A DNA stretch of 37,234 nt, from positions 1-37,234 of the forward strand of contig JAGQON010000033.1 in the NCBI GenBank assembly GCA_020427395.1, read 5' to 3'. This DNA comes from Phycisphaerales bacterium (GTDB lineage: Bacteria > Planctomycetota > Phycisphaerae > Phycisphaerales > UBA1924). The notes under the pieces were generated by a model. The model had not been told where the DNA came from and ran no database searches. It saw only the letters and a list, made by a program, of their open reading frames with translations. Both the position numbers and the translations under genes were made by a program. Within the stretch, counting starts at the first letter, position 1. Each line of letters starts with the position of its first letter. This document shows, piece after piece, positions 1 to 8,572 of the stretch.

Positions 1-234
1 CTTGCCCATGGTGACCATCTCTGGGCCGGCACGGACCAGTTTCTCGACCTCGAGACGGACCTTTCGGAGGTCGACATCGAGGTTCTTGAGGACATTGGCG
101 CCGACGCCTGAGCCTTCTTTAACCAGCCCGAGCAGGATGTGCTCGGTGCCGATGTATTCGTGGTTGAAGCGTTGGGCTTCCTGGTTTGCCAGGGCCATCA
201 CCTTGCGGGCACGATCTGTGAATCGCTCAAACAT
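1..234 (-). CDS. clpC: ATP-dependent Clp protease ATP-binding subunit ClpC, N-terminal fragment (cut by window edge)
   Basis: The reverse strand from an ATG at 234 reads 78 codons without a stop to the window edge. The protein opens MFERFTDRARKVMALANQEA and continues with the EYIGTEHILLGL motif, which is the classic start of the Clp-N domain of ClpC-type AAA+ unfoldases. The family is cytoplasmic: the Clp-N repeats bind adaptors and substrates, and the AAA+ rings unfold proteins and feed ClpP. Only the first Clp-N repeat is present here; the ATPase domains lie outside the window. A GGGAGA ribosome binding site (241-246) sits 7 nt upstream of the ATG and supports this start. It is divergent from lpdA. 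ClpB and ClpA share the fold, but the MFERFTDRARK opening is typical of ClpC. Confidence 0.93.
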   Translation of the reverse strand, partial: MFERFTDRARKVMALANQEAQRFNHEYIGTEHILLGLVKEGSGVGANVLKNLDVDLRKVRLEVEKLVRAGPEMVTMGK

Positions 235-739
235 GTCTAATCTCCCGCGACCCGGTTTGCCTCCGGGTGGCACTCGGCACCCTCCGGGTACCGATGATCT
301 GTTGTCATGGGAAGAAACGCTTCCCGATGTCATTCTGTTCGCACAGCCGGGTGGAATGATGCGGTCTCGTGCTGAGATCGGGTCCTCAACCCGGTTTCTG
401 TCCACTCTATCGGCTGCATGAGGCGTGCCAGTATTGCGCAAGGGCAAAAGTCGCCCCAGATCGAGCCAAGGCCCGTTCGGCGGGGAACTTGTGGGGCTCA
501 GACTCGGCCAAGATCGGGACTGGGCGGCGGGGTTCTGCCAGATCGGCAGTGAGATTTGCCCATCTGACGGGTACTTTGCCGCCTGACTCAGGAATGAGAT
601 TGTCCGCGCCAGTGGAATGCCCAGGATGCGGCACCGGGCTGATCGTGCGTGTCGCGGCGCTATAATCTCGCCCTTTGTGAGTACAACGCCGGGCAACGCT
701 GAAAAGGCGGGTCCGTAGCACGAGAAACGAGGTATCAGC
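235..739. other. clpC-lpdA divergent intergenic region
   Basis: This is a 505-base non-coding stretch between two divergent genes. Close to clpC it holds a short inverted repeat, ACCCGG (250-255) with CCGGGT (263-268), and a second CCTCCGGGT copy at 281-289, so the clpC leader could fold near its ribosome binding site. Close to lpdA it holds a consensus TATAAT. No convincing small gene, RNA gene or CIRCE heat-shock operator was seen. Confidence 0.5.
638..666 (+). promoter_or_regulatory. Candidate lpdA promoter (-10 TATAAT)
   Basis: A perfect TATAAT lies at 661-666, 73 nt before the lpdA start codon, in otherwise GC-rich sequence. The -35 region about 17 nt upstream (around 638-644) is a poor match, so the call rests on the -10 element and position alone. 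Confidence 0.35.
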
Positions 740-2281
740 GTGGCGAGCAAGCACTTTGATGTGGTGGTGATCGGTGGCGGCCCGGGCGGTTATGTCGGCG
801 CGATCCGGGCGGCCCAGCTCGGATACAAGGTGGCCATCATCGAGCGAGCCAAGCTCGGCGGCGTGTGCCTCAACTGGGGTTGCATCCCCTCTAAAGCCCT
901 CATCTCCAACGCGGAGCTCATGGAAAAGCTCGCGGAAAAGGAAGAGTGGGGGATCGAGACCGGCGAGATCAAGTTCGATTGGGACAAGGTCATCGGGCGT
1001 TCACGCGGCGTGGCGGACAAGCTCAACAAGGGCGTTGAGTTCCTCATGAAGAAGAACAAGATCGAGTTCTTCAACAAGCACGCCAAGATCGTGAAAGCTG
1101 GCCCGAAGGTCGAGATCGAGATCCGCGATTGCGAGCTCAACGAGGAGTTCACACCCTCGCCCGTGAAAGTGAAGGACGCGGTCGAGAAGATCACCTGCGA
1201 TCGCGTGATCATCGCGACGGGCTCGGTCGCCCGTGACCTGCCGTTCGCCAAGTTCGACGGCGACAAGGTCTGGGGTGCGCGTGAGGCGATGTACAACAAG
1301 GAGCGCCCCAACAAGCTCATCATCGTCGGCGCGGGCGCGATCGGGATGGAGTTCGGCTATGTCTACAAGAACTTCGGCACCGATGTGACCATCATCGAGA
1401 TGCTCGACCGCCTCGTGCCCATCGAGGACGAGCAGGTCGGCAAGGAGATGACCAAGATCTACAAGAAGCACGGCTTCGATGTCCGCGTCAGCACCGGCGT
1501 GATGGATATCGACACCAAGGGCAAGGGTGTCAAGGTTACCGTTGCACCGATGGGCAAGGACGGCAAGCCCGATGCATCCAAAAAGGAAGTGATCGAGGGT
1601 GACAAGGTGCTGCTGGCCATCGGCGTCGCGGGCCGCTTCGACGGGTTGTTCGATGAGTCGCTGGGCTTGGAGACCGTGCGCGGCTTCATCAAGACCGACT
1701 ATGTGCCGCTCAGCGACGATCGCCCCAGCGAGCCCAAGGCATTGTCCTACGCGACGAACCTGCCGGGCGTGTACGCCATCGGCGATGTCATCGGCCCGCC
1801 CGCGCTGGCGCATGTCGCGGGCGAAGAAGCGATCCTCTGCGTCGAGCAGTTCGCGTTCAAGGACGGCAAGGAGAAGCACGAGCCGATCCCCATGGACTAC
1901 ACCGTGATCCCCGGGTGCACCTACTGCCACCCGCAGGTGGGCAGCGTGGGCTACACCGAGCAGGCGCTTAAGAAGCAGGGCCTCAAGAAGGGCGAGGATT
2001 ACGAGGTCGGCGTGTTCCAGAACCAGGCGCTGGGCAAGGCCATCGCCACGCGGCACACCGACGGCTTCGTGAAGGTGATCCGCGGCCTGCCGCGCGGCGA
2101 GATCCTCGGTGCGCACATCATCGGCGATCAGGCGACCGAGCTGATCGCGGAGCTGACGGTGGCGCGTCGCCTTGAGGCGACGACCGAGGAGCTGATCGCG
2201 ACGGTGCACGCGCACCCGACGATGCATGAGGCCGTGCATGAGGCGGTGCTGGCGAGCGAGGGACGGGTGATTAACTCGTAA
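740..2281 (+). CDS. lpdA: Dihydrolipoyl dehydrogenase (E3)
   Basis: A 513-residue cytoplasmic FAD/NAD flavoprotein that reoxidises dihydrolipoamide on the E2 subunits of 2-oxoacid dehydrogenase complexes or on the glycine cleavage H protein, passing electrons to NAD+. Visible motifs: FAD-binding GGGPGG (residues 12-17), the redox disulfide GGVCLNWGC (Cys43 and Cys48), the NAD-binding GAGAIG (197-202), the second FAD motif YAIGDVIGPPALAH, and the C-terminal catalytic His492-Pro-Thr with Glu497. The start is a GTG, supported by GAGG (729-732) 7 nt upstream and by the usual short lead-in to the FAD motif. It is slightly longer than the usual ~470 residues because of inserts near residues 130-150 and before the second FAD motif. 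It stands alone, with no E1 or E2 gene beside it, and is closed by a terminator, so the complex it serves cannot be read from context. Confidence 0.95.
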   Translation: MASKHFDVVVIGGGPGGYVGAIRAAQLGYKVAIIERAKLGGVCLNWGCIPSKALISNAELMEKLAEKEEWGIETGEIKFDWDKVIGRSRGVADKLNKGVEFLMKKNKIEFFNKHAKIVKAGPKVEIEIRDCELNEEFTPSPVKVKDAVEKITCDRVIIATGSVARDLPFAKFDGDKVWGAREAMYNKERPNKLIIVGAGAIGMEFGYVYKNFGTDVTIIEMLDRLVPIEDEQVGKEMTKIYKKHGFDVRVSTGVMDIDTKGKGVKVTVAPMGKDGKPDASKKEVIEGDKVLLAIGVAGRFDGLFDESLGLETVRGFIKTDYVPLSDDRPSEPKALSYATNLPGVYAIGDVIGPPALAHVAGEEAILCVEQFAFKDGKEKHEPIPMDYTVIPGCTYCHPQVGSVGYTEQALKKQGLKKGEDYEVGVFQNQALGKAIATRHTDGFVKVIRGLPRGEILGAHIIGDQATELIAELTVARRLEATTEELIATVHAHPTMHEAVHEAVLASEGRVINS

Positions 2282-2302
2282 TAGCTCTGCACAAGCGTAT
2301 TC

Positions 2303-2329
2303 AAAAGACCGTCAAATGGCGGTCTTTTT
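2303..2329 (+). terminator. Intrinsic terminator of lpdA
   Basis: The stem AAAGACCG (2304-2311) pairs with CGGTCTTT (2320-2327) across an 8-nt loop and runs into a T-tract. It lies 22 nt after the lpdA stop codon. Confidence 0.85.
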
Positions 2330-2343
2330 CATGGAATATGGTT

Positions 2344-2372
2344 TTGTCATAAAACCGGTATTGTACTATGCA
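2344..2372 (+). promoter_or_regulatory. Possible promoter of the first LVIVD dockerin gene
   Basis: TTGTCA (2344-2349) and TATGCA (2367-2372) are spaced 17 nt apart, about 50 nt before the start codon, just after the lpdA terminator. The -35 fit is good but the -10 fit is only partial. The position between a terminator and a gene is the main support. Confidence 0.3.
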
Positions 2373-2421
2373 TAGACAGATTCAGCGGTACGGATAGTCC
2401 TTGATCGATAGAGGAGTTGTT

Positions 2422-4449
2422 ATGGCTGGCAAGATCAATGAGTCGGCATACTTCGCGCTACTCTTATTGTCTTTCTATTTGATTCATCCTCAGTCGTTCG
2501 CGCAGGTTTGTCAGGGTGAGCTCGTTGGGTCGTACGGTGGATCGTCTCAGGAGTTAGTGCTTGATGGGGATTTTGCATACATTGCCAATACGTACGGCGG
2601 GCTGATGATCGTTGATGTCAGTGACAAATCACAGCCAATGTATGTGAGCTCGATCGAGACCGATGGTGCGGCACAAGATCTGTCTATCAGAGATGGATTG
2701 GCGTATGTGGTTAATGTGGATCCACCAAGATCAATTCTTGAAGTGATTGATGTCAGCAATCCATTCGAACCGGTCGTCTTGGGCTCGGTCGAAGTTCCGC
2801 GATACGCTCGCGGTATCGTGGTCCAAGAGAGTATTGCGTACATCGCATGTGAAGAGTTTGGGTTGCAGATCGTTAGTGTGAGCAATCCAGCAGGCCCGGT
2901 TTCGATTGGGTCACTTCAGCTCGAAGGAACAGCGCATGGGCTTGTAGTGCGTGATGATTGCGTGTTTGTTGCGGCCGGAGATAGAGTGATCGCAGTGGAT
3001 GTGAGTGACCCCCAATCTCCGATACAAATCAGCGAGATCACCGGATCTGGAATTGCATACGATATTGCGTTGGATGGCGATTCTGTATTGATCGCCGATC
3101 GAGCGGGTCGAGTAGACAGGATTGATGTGAGTAACCCTCAAAGCATGACCCTATCAGGTTCATGGCAGGGACCGAGTGTGATTGTGTTCGATGTTGCGGC
3201 AGAGGATGGCATTGCGTATGCCTGCGACCGAACCCGCATCAGGTTGGTTGATCTTTCTGATCCTGCTCAACTGACGCTCCTCAACTCGGTTCAGATGAGC
3301 ACATTCACAACTCATATTAAAGCTCGTGATCAGTTCCTCTATGTCTCAACATGGTCTGGGTTTGCGATTGTGGATGTGAGCGATTACCAGAATCCTGTTG
3401 CGTTGGGATCTCTGGATTATCCCCAGGATGCGCGGGGTGTTGCGTTAGCTGACGGCGTGGTCTTTGTGGCAGACTACCTGGTGGGGCTCGTCGCGCTAGA
3501 CATGAGCGAGCCAACCGAGCCGATTTATATCGATTCTATCGGTGGGCTTGGAAATGTCTTTGATGTAGAAGTCGCAGGTGACTACGCGTATGCCGTCGGA
3601 GATCGAGGACTGAGCGTTATAGATATCAGCGACCCGAGTACCCTTACGCTTGTTGGTGAGGTGACCGTATCTGGTCGGTCGTATCATCTAAAACTTGAAG
3701 GAGACTATGCGTACCTCGCGGACTTGCAAGGCGGTATGTCGATCGTTGAAGTGAGCGATCCATTCCAGCCGTTGGTAGTCGGCCGGGTATTCACCTTTGG
3801 AGAATCAAGGTCCGTCGATGTTGAGGGTGATACCGCGTATGTTGCCGACGGCAACTGGGGGGTCGCGGTTGTAGATGTGAGTGATCGCTCGAACCCTGTA
3901 GTTATTCAGACGATCGATACACCGGGAGATGCATACGGCGTGCGTGTGCAAGACGGGGTGCTTTACATCGTGAAACAGTTTGCCGGGCTTCAGATCGTGG
4001 AAATCTCGGATCCATCCGATCCGCTCTTGTTCGGCCAATTAGATGACAATACGATTGGGTCGTTTGTAGGGGTTGAGGTGGAAGATGGCATCGCTTACAT
4101 TTCCGCCTTCGAGGATGGTGTTTGGATCGTTGATGTGAGCAACCCGATGAATCCGTTTGCGCTCGACCTTATTGATGCGGAAAACCACACAAGAGGTGTG
4201 GTGGTGGCCGAAGACAGGGTTTACATCGCGGGTCAGAGTTCGGGAGTACAGGTTATTGAGACTACTGGCTGTACAAATCAGTGTGCCGCGGACCTCAACG
4301 ACGATGGCCAACTCAACTTTTTCGATGTCAGCGCCTTCCTCGTCGCCTATAACGCCATGGACCCACAGGCGGATTTCACGGGTGACGGGCTCTTCAACTT
4401 CTTCGATGTGTCAGCGTTCTTGACTGAGTACATCGCGGGCTGCCCATAA
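2422..4449 (+). CDS. Secreted LVIVD-repeat double beta-propeller with C-terminal GC-type dockerin
   Basis: A 675-residue predicted secreted protein. An N-terminal signal peptide (hydrophobic core ALLLLSFYLI, likely cut after SFAQ) is followed by LVIVD-type units such as GLMIVDVSDKSQP, GLSVIDISDPSTL and GVWIVDVSNPMNP. I count thirteen clear units plus a last partial one; fourteen fits two seven-bladed propellers. The last ~57 residues are a dockerin-like EF-hand pair ending in GCP. The ATG at 2422 is chosen because GAGGAG (2411-2416) sits 5 nt upstream; a TTG 21 nt earlier is in frame but would include that site as coding sequence. LVIVD propellers are known extracellular repeats of unclear ligand, so adhesion or display is inference. 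Its codons are clearly more AT-rich than those of lpdA or of the paralogue at 23522. Confidence 0.85.
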   Translation: MAGKINESAYFALLLLSFYLIHPQSFAQVCQGELVGSYGGSSQELVLDGDFAYIANTYGGLMIVDVSDKSQPMYVSSIETDGAAQDLSIRDGLAYVVNVDPPRSILEVIDVSNPFEPVVLGSVEVPRYARGIVVQESIAYIACEEFGLQIVSVSNPAGPVSIGSLQLEGTAHGLVVRDDCVFVAAGDRVIAVDVSDPQSPIQISEITGSGIAYDIALDGDSVLIADRAGRVDRIDVSNPQSMTLSGSWQGPSVIVFDVAAEDGIAYACDRTRIRLVDLSDPAQLTLLNSVQMSTFTTHIKARDQFLYVSTWSGFAIVDVSDYQNPVALGSLDYPQDARGVALADGVVFVADYLVGLVALDMSEPTEPIYIDSIGGLGNVFDVEVAGDYAYAVGDRGLSVIDISDPSTLTLVGEVTVSGRSYHLKLEGDYAYLADLQGGMSIVEVSDPFQPLVVGRVFTFGESRSVDVEGDTAYVADGNWGVAVVDVSDRSNPVVIQTIDTPGDAYGVRVQDGVLYIVKQFAGLQIVEISDPSDPLLFGQLDDNTIGSFVGVEVEDGIAYISAFEDGVWIVDVSNPMNPFALDLIDAENHTRGVVVAEDRVYIAGQSSGVQVIETTGCTNQCAADLNDDGQLNFFDVSAFLVAYNAMDPQADFTGDGLFNFFDVSAFLTEYIAGCP

Positions 4450-4450
4450 G

Positions 4451-4468
4451 CGAGTTCGCATGAACTCG
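4451..4468. repeat. Small inverted repeat before the terminator
   Basis: CGAGTTC (4451-4457) and GAACTCG (4462-4468) form a 7-bp hairpin with a 4-nt loop immediately after the stop codon. It probably stacks with the following terminator hairpin in the 3' end of the transcript. Confidence 0.45.
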
Positions 4469-4478
4469 AAGACAAATG

Positions 4479-4504
4479 AAAACCCGCCAATGTGGCGGGT
4501 TTTC
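4479..4504. terminator. Bidirectional terminator between convergent genes
   Basis: AAAACCCGCC (4479-4488) pairs with GGCGGGTTTT (4494-4503) over a 5-nt loop. T-runs on both strands let it serve both the gene ending at 4449 and the minus-strand gene ending at 4531. Confidence 0.85.
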
Positions 4505-4530
4505 TTGTGGTTTCAGTGTGTCCTCGATGC

Positions 4531-7500
4531 TCAGGGGCAGCCGTCGCTGTAGGCGACGAGGAATGCACTCACATCGAAGAAGTTGAAAAGCCCGTCGTTG
4601 TTGAGGTCGGCCAGCGGGTCTTCGTCGCCGTACGCCACGAGGAACGCGGACACATCAAAGAAGTTGAGCAAACCGTCGCCGTTGAGGTCGGCGATGCACG
4701 CGGCTGCCGTCACCCGCAGCACGACCGTGGCGGGCGTGCTGTAGACATCGGGGCTGCCCACGGGGTTGTCCGGGTCGCCGACCTGGGCGACGAGGCGGTA
4801 GTTGAACGAATCGGTGCCCTCGAAGCCCGGGTCGGGGGTGTAGGTGAATGAGCCGTTGGGCATGACCGTGACCGAGCCGCTGGTTGGGGCGGTGTAGTCG
4901 AGGCTGGTGAAGAAGTCGGGGTCGACCATGAGGTCCTCGTTGTTGATGCGTCCGGGCTGGCCGATGTCGTTGGCCATGAGCCCGGCGGCAGCGTCGATGT
5001 TGATCGAGCCGGGCGCGAGGTAGGTGTCGTCGGTCGCCAGGTCGAAGGCGTTGTCGCGCAGGTCACGCAGTTCGGCGAGCATGAACTCAACATAGGGGAA
5101 CGACGGGGCCGGGGTATCGAGCGCCAGCGAGATTTCCGAACCCAGGGCGGCGACTCGCTGATCGAAGTGCGGCAGCAGCGAGGGGATGTCGATGATGTCC
5201 GGCCCGCCGAGATCGCCGGTGTCGGCATCGCCTGCGGCGTTGATGATCGCGATCCACTCGGGCGAATCGAGCCACATGCCGCCCGCGCCGGGGATGCCGC
5301 GGAGGGCGGCTCGGAGGATCTCGCTGGTTCCCAGCGCGTCCGTAGCGCCCAGGGTGAGGTAGCCGTCAAGCAACGCGCGGGTATCGGCGAGACGGTCGGA
5401 GGCGTCGGCGAAGTCGCCGGTTGGTGCGGCCAGGTCGGCAATGAGGCGATCGCGGATGCTGGTGCGTGCCTGGGCGAGCCCGACCACGATGGCGTCGGCC
5501 TGCAGGGGCAGCATGTTGTTGGTCATGCCGGTGTTGGAACTGTCGCTGAGTCCAACCAAGCGTGCGGGGTACTGCGTGCAGCAACCGATGCGCACGAATC
5601 CGGACTGGAAGACAAGGCCGGTCACATTGCCGCCTTCCAGCGCCAGGCTCAGCGGTGCCCATGATCGCTGCAGGCGTTCTTGATAAAAACTGGCGGGTGC
5701 AAAGTCGGTCCATGTGATCCAGCTGCCGCCGACCTGATACTGGATCCGGAACTGGAGCCGACGCTCGGCGAGGGTTCGTGAGTTGGTGGCCCGAAGGAGG
5801 ATCGTGATGGTCTGTCCACCCGGCTGAACCTGGGCGGCGAAGCTCATGCCCAGATCGGGGCGCACCGCGCGGATCATGGCCAGTCGCTCGGCGAGCTGCG
5901 CCCGCGAGAAGTCGGCCGAGATATCAATACGGTTGTCCGCGAAGAACATCTCATACCCGCGGTGTGTGAAGTTCTGCGGATTGGTCACATTGCCGGCGGC
6001 AGCCACGCTCGATACCGTCGCCACGAGCGGCGAGGCCGTCTGGTCGATCGCCCCCCACGCGTCGATCGTCACGCTGCCGTTGGACATGCCGAGGTCGATC
6101 AGCTCGTCATCGATGCTCTGCTGGGTGAGCGACTGAAGGATGCTCACATCGTCCGTTGCACGCTGCAGCAGCGCGTTGAACAGGTCGTCGCGATCGCGGG
6201 TCGCGGCGGCGAGTGAGGAGATCCGCTGCCCCTGATTGATGATCTGGATGATCTGTGGGTCGTTGCTGCCGCCCGAGTTCTGCTGGCTCTCGAGCATGTA
6301 CGCAAAGTACCAAGGGTTCTCGCGTGCCAGCTGGGCGTAGGCGGCCGCGGCCTGCGCCCACGGGGCCGGGGCGGGCGTGCGACCGGATGTGATCGGGCCG
6401 AGCACGGGCTGCCCGTCGCTGGTAAACAGGCCCGAGGGGATGCGCCGGAAGTCGTTGATCAGGCGCGCGACCGCGGCCTCACCCGAGAGCAGGTCCGACG
6501 CGTTGTCGATGGTCAGTGTGAGCGGCTGGCTGTCTTCCACACCCGCGAAGGCCGAGGTCTGGGCGGTGAAGGTGGCGAAGGTCGTGAAGCCGCTGGACGC
6601 GCCAACGAAGCTGGGCGATTGGTTGTTGTAGGCCAGGTCGAAGCCGGTCTTGTTGCGGTAGTCGAGCACCTCGTCGGTCTGTGTGGTGAGATCGACGAGC
6701 AGGAGGTTCTGCGCGAAGCCGAAGAGCGCTTCTTCGATGCGGTCGAGCGTGCTGCGGACGGAGGCGATGTCGGCGATCAGCGTGTCGATTCCGTCCTGAA
6801 TGAACCCGAAGGCGGTGATCATGGTGCCGTAGATCACATCGAGCTTGGCGTCGACGATATCGAAGCGTTCGTTCATCTGGACGCGCAGGTCCTCGACCTG
6901 CTGCTGAAGCCCGGCGATCTGATCGAGGATCTGCTGATCCACGCTGGGTGGGCCGTCGCCGAGGATGTCGGCGACTGCGAAGACACCTGAGACGACACCG
7001 GCCAGTGATGATGCGCCGCCCATCAGGTTCCCGGTTGAGTAGGCGGAAGCGAGCCCGCCGAGCGAGCTGAAGATGCCAACCGATTCGCGGGCGATGGCCA
7101 GCTCGTTGTTGACTTGGAGCTGGAGCCCGGCGAACGAGCGGGCGTTCTGGGCCGCGTAGACGACATCGGGGTAGCTGGATTGCTGCAGGAGCATGGTGCG
7201 CGCAAAGACGGATGCACGCTCGTCGGCGGTGGCGCGGAACGAATCGATCAGCGCCTGGCGCCGTGCTTCGAGGAACGCGACAGCCGCGGCGTGGTCGGGG
7301 TGATCGGGATCCGCGGCGGCGGCGAAGAGGTCGACCGAGTCTGTCGCCAGCCCGGAGGGTACCTCGGCTTGGCCGATCTGTGCGAGCGTGGCCTCGGCGT
7401 CGATTTGGATCGCATCGATGCCCGAGAAGACCTCGGCTTCAAGCGCGGCGTGGGCACCGGCGGTGTCACGGATCGCGATAAAGCCCGCGAAGTCGGGCAG

Positions 7501-8208
7501 GCCGGCGAGCCCGGCGTTCACTTCAATCTGATTCGGGTCGATCTGGCCGAGCATGGGCGAGAAACCGAGTGATTCGAGGTAGGTTGCGGCGGCGATCGCG
7601 AGCCCTTCAACGCGCTGCCCGCTCGGGTCGACACCGGCCAGCACGCTGGTGAGCGCATCGGCGGTGTGTGTGCGGTTGATCCAGCGCTGGGCGGCGGCCA
7701 GCTCGAAGCGGGCCATGCGCTGCTGCGACAGTTCGAAGCTCTCCAGCCCGGGCAACTCGATACCCAGCAGGGCCGAGGCGCGACGACCGACGCGTGTGTT
7801 GGTCCCCTCGAGAACGCCCTCGGGGGCAACGCGGGCGGTGTTGAGCGCGGTGAGCATGGAGCCGGATCGCACGAGCGTGGCATCGTTCAGGATGGCCGCA
7901 GCAAGCGCGCTGTCGTAGTCCGAGACGAAGGCCGAGAGCTGCTCGGGTGTCGCGAGCGGATTGTGCTCGCTGAAGGCCCACAGCCCCGCGACCGCCGCGA
8001 TCATGCGCGGGTTGGCGTTCTCTTCGAGGTAGCCCTGGCGGGTGTACTCGGTGGCGCGGATGGCGTCGAGCAGGCGCTGGTAGTCCGCCTCGGTCTCGAC
8101 GGGGATATCCGCGGCCCGGGCTGGTGAGCCGATCAGAGACACGGCGAGGGTGAGCAGCAGCACCGTCTGGGATGCGAGGCGGTGCAGTTTGCGGGTGAAC
8201 ACGGGCAT
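4531..8208 (-). CDS. Large secreted helical/coiled-coil protein with Ig-like domain and GC-type dockerin
   Basis: A 1225-residue predicted exported protein of unknown function. A signal peptide (residues 1-32, ending PARA) is followed by a long Ala-rich helical region. A Gly/Ala-rich hydrophobic segment (about 376-417) leads directly into a predicted coiled coil (about 421-498) of the type QIAGLQQQVEDLRVQMNERF. A mixed region of ~550 residues follows, then a cadherin-like/Big domain (about 1060-1170) with the GTDSFNYR motif typical of tandem Ig-like repeats, and a dockerin-like EF-hand pair (last ~55 residues, ending GCP). The ATG at 8208 is preferred over an in-frame GTG 12 codons upstream, because GGAG (8216-8219) lies 7 nt before the ATG and the signal peptide then begins normally. 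The hydrophobic-plus-coiled-coil order recalls alpha-helical pore-forming proteins, but no family was recognised. It is divergent from the metzincin-like gene at 8573. Confidence 0.8.
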   Translation of the reverse strand: MPVFTRKLHRLASQTVLLLTLAVSLIGSPARAADIPVETEADYQRLLDAIRATEYTRQGYLEENANPRMIAAVAGLWAFSEHNPLATPEQLSAFVSDYDSALAAAILNDATLVRSGSMLTALNTARVAPEGVLEGTNTRVGRRASALLGIELPGLESFELSQQRMARFELAAAQRWINRTHTADALTSVLAGVDPSGQRVEGLAIAAATYLESLGFSPMLGQIDPNQIEVNAGLAGLPDFAGFIAIRDTAGAHAALEAEVFSGIDAIQIDAEATLAQIGQAEVPSGLATDSVDLFAAAADPDHPDHAAAVAFLEARRQALIDSFRATADERASVFARTMLLQQSSYPDVVYAAQNARSFAGLQLQVNNELAIARESVGIFSSLGGLASAYSTGNLMGGASSLAGVVSGVFAVADILGDGPPSVDQQILDQIAGLQQQVEDLRVQMNERFDIVDAKLDVIYGTMITAFGFIQDGIDTLIADIASVRSTLDRIEEALFGFAQNLLLVDLTTQTDEVLDYRNKTGFDLAYNNQSPSFVGASSGFTTFATFTAQTSAFAGVEDSQPLTLTIDNASDLLSGEAAVARLINDFRRIPSGLFTSDGQPVLGPITSGRTPAPAPWAQAAAAYAQLARENPWYFAYMLESQQNSGGSNDPQIIQIINQGQRISSLAAATRDRDDLFNALLQRATDDVSILQSLTQQSIDDELIDLGMSNGSVTIDAWGAIDQTASPLVATVSSVAAAGNVTNPQNFTHRGYEMFFADNRIDISADFSRAQLAERLAMIRAVRPDLGMSFAAQVQPGGQTITILLRATNSRTLAERRLQFRIQYQVGGSWITWTDFAPASFYQERLQRSWAPLSLALEGGNVTGLVFQSGFVRIGCCTQYPARLVGLSDSSNTGMTNNMLPLQADAIVVGLAQARTSIRDRLIADLAAPTGDFADASDRLADTRALLDGYLTLGATDALGTSEILRAALRGIPGAGGMWLDSPEWIAIINAAGDADTGDLGGPDIIDIPSLLPHFDQRVAALGSEISLALDTPAPSFPYVEFMLAELRDLRDNAFDLATDDTYLAPGSINIDAAAGLMANDIGQPGRINNEDLMVDPDFFTSLDYTAPTSGSVTVMPNGSFTYTPDPGFEGTDSFNYRLVAQVGDPDNPVGSPDVYSTPATVVLRVTAAACIADLNGDGLLNFFDVSAFLVAYGDEDPLADLNNDGLFNFFDVSAFLVAYSDGCP

Positions 8209-8572
8209 GAACGGGCTCCGAATCTTCAGAACAGATTGAGTCACACAGGGCTCGCCGTTGCGGGCACTGTTTCTGGCTCTTGAGAGAGCGACGACGAGGC
8301 ATCGCGCGCGTGGTCGGAATGGGAGAAATCAGGATTCTGAGTGAATAACACGGGGTCCAGCAAAGCCCGGTAACCACGGGCCGGGTCGTAATCGACCAGC
8401 ATGAACCCTGTTTCAGCAGGCCGCGAGGGTGGGGGTGGTTCACAGTGGGTTCAGAGCGACGCTCGGACGGGTGTTTTTGATGGATATTCGGTATTTGTGT
8501 GTTTGCTTTGATCACTTGCGTTGTATGTTGCAGCGACCCGAGCTCGGGCTCGGGTCAAGGAGAGGTTCACCC
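8209..8572. other. Divergent intergenic region
   Basis: A 364-base stretch between divergent exported-protein genes. No further gene or RNA gene was recognised. It becomes AT-richer around 8470-8530, a likely promoter zone for the plus-strand gene, but I could not pick a convincing -35/-10 pair. A hairpin abuts the ribosome binding site at its right end. Confidence 0.4.
8535..8556 (+). promoter_or_regulatory. Leader hairpin abutting a Shine-Dalgarno sequence
   Basis: GACCCGAG (8535-8542) pairs perfectly with CTCGGGTC (8549-8556). A strong AAGGAGAGG ribosome binding site (8557-8565) starts at the very next base. Such a stem can tune ribosome access; a role is inferred from position only. Confidence 0.4.

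Noticed and set aside
235..300. CIRCE or CtsR-type heat-shock operator ahead of clpC
   Set aside because: No TTAGCACTC-N9-GAGTGCTAA or CtsR direct-repeat pattern was found; only short CCGGGT repeats are present.
1001..2239. Long minus-strand open frame of 412 codons
   Set aside because: It lies entirely antisense to lpdA, which is certain from its motifs; the His/Asp/Leu/Arg-rich product is typical of GC-rich shadow frames.
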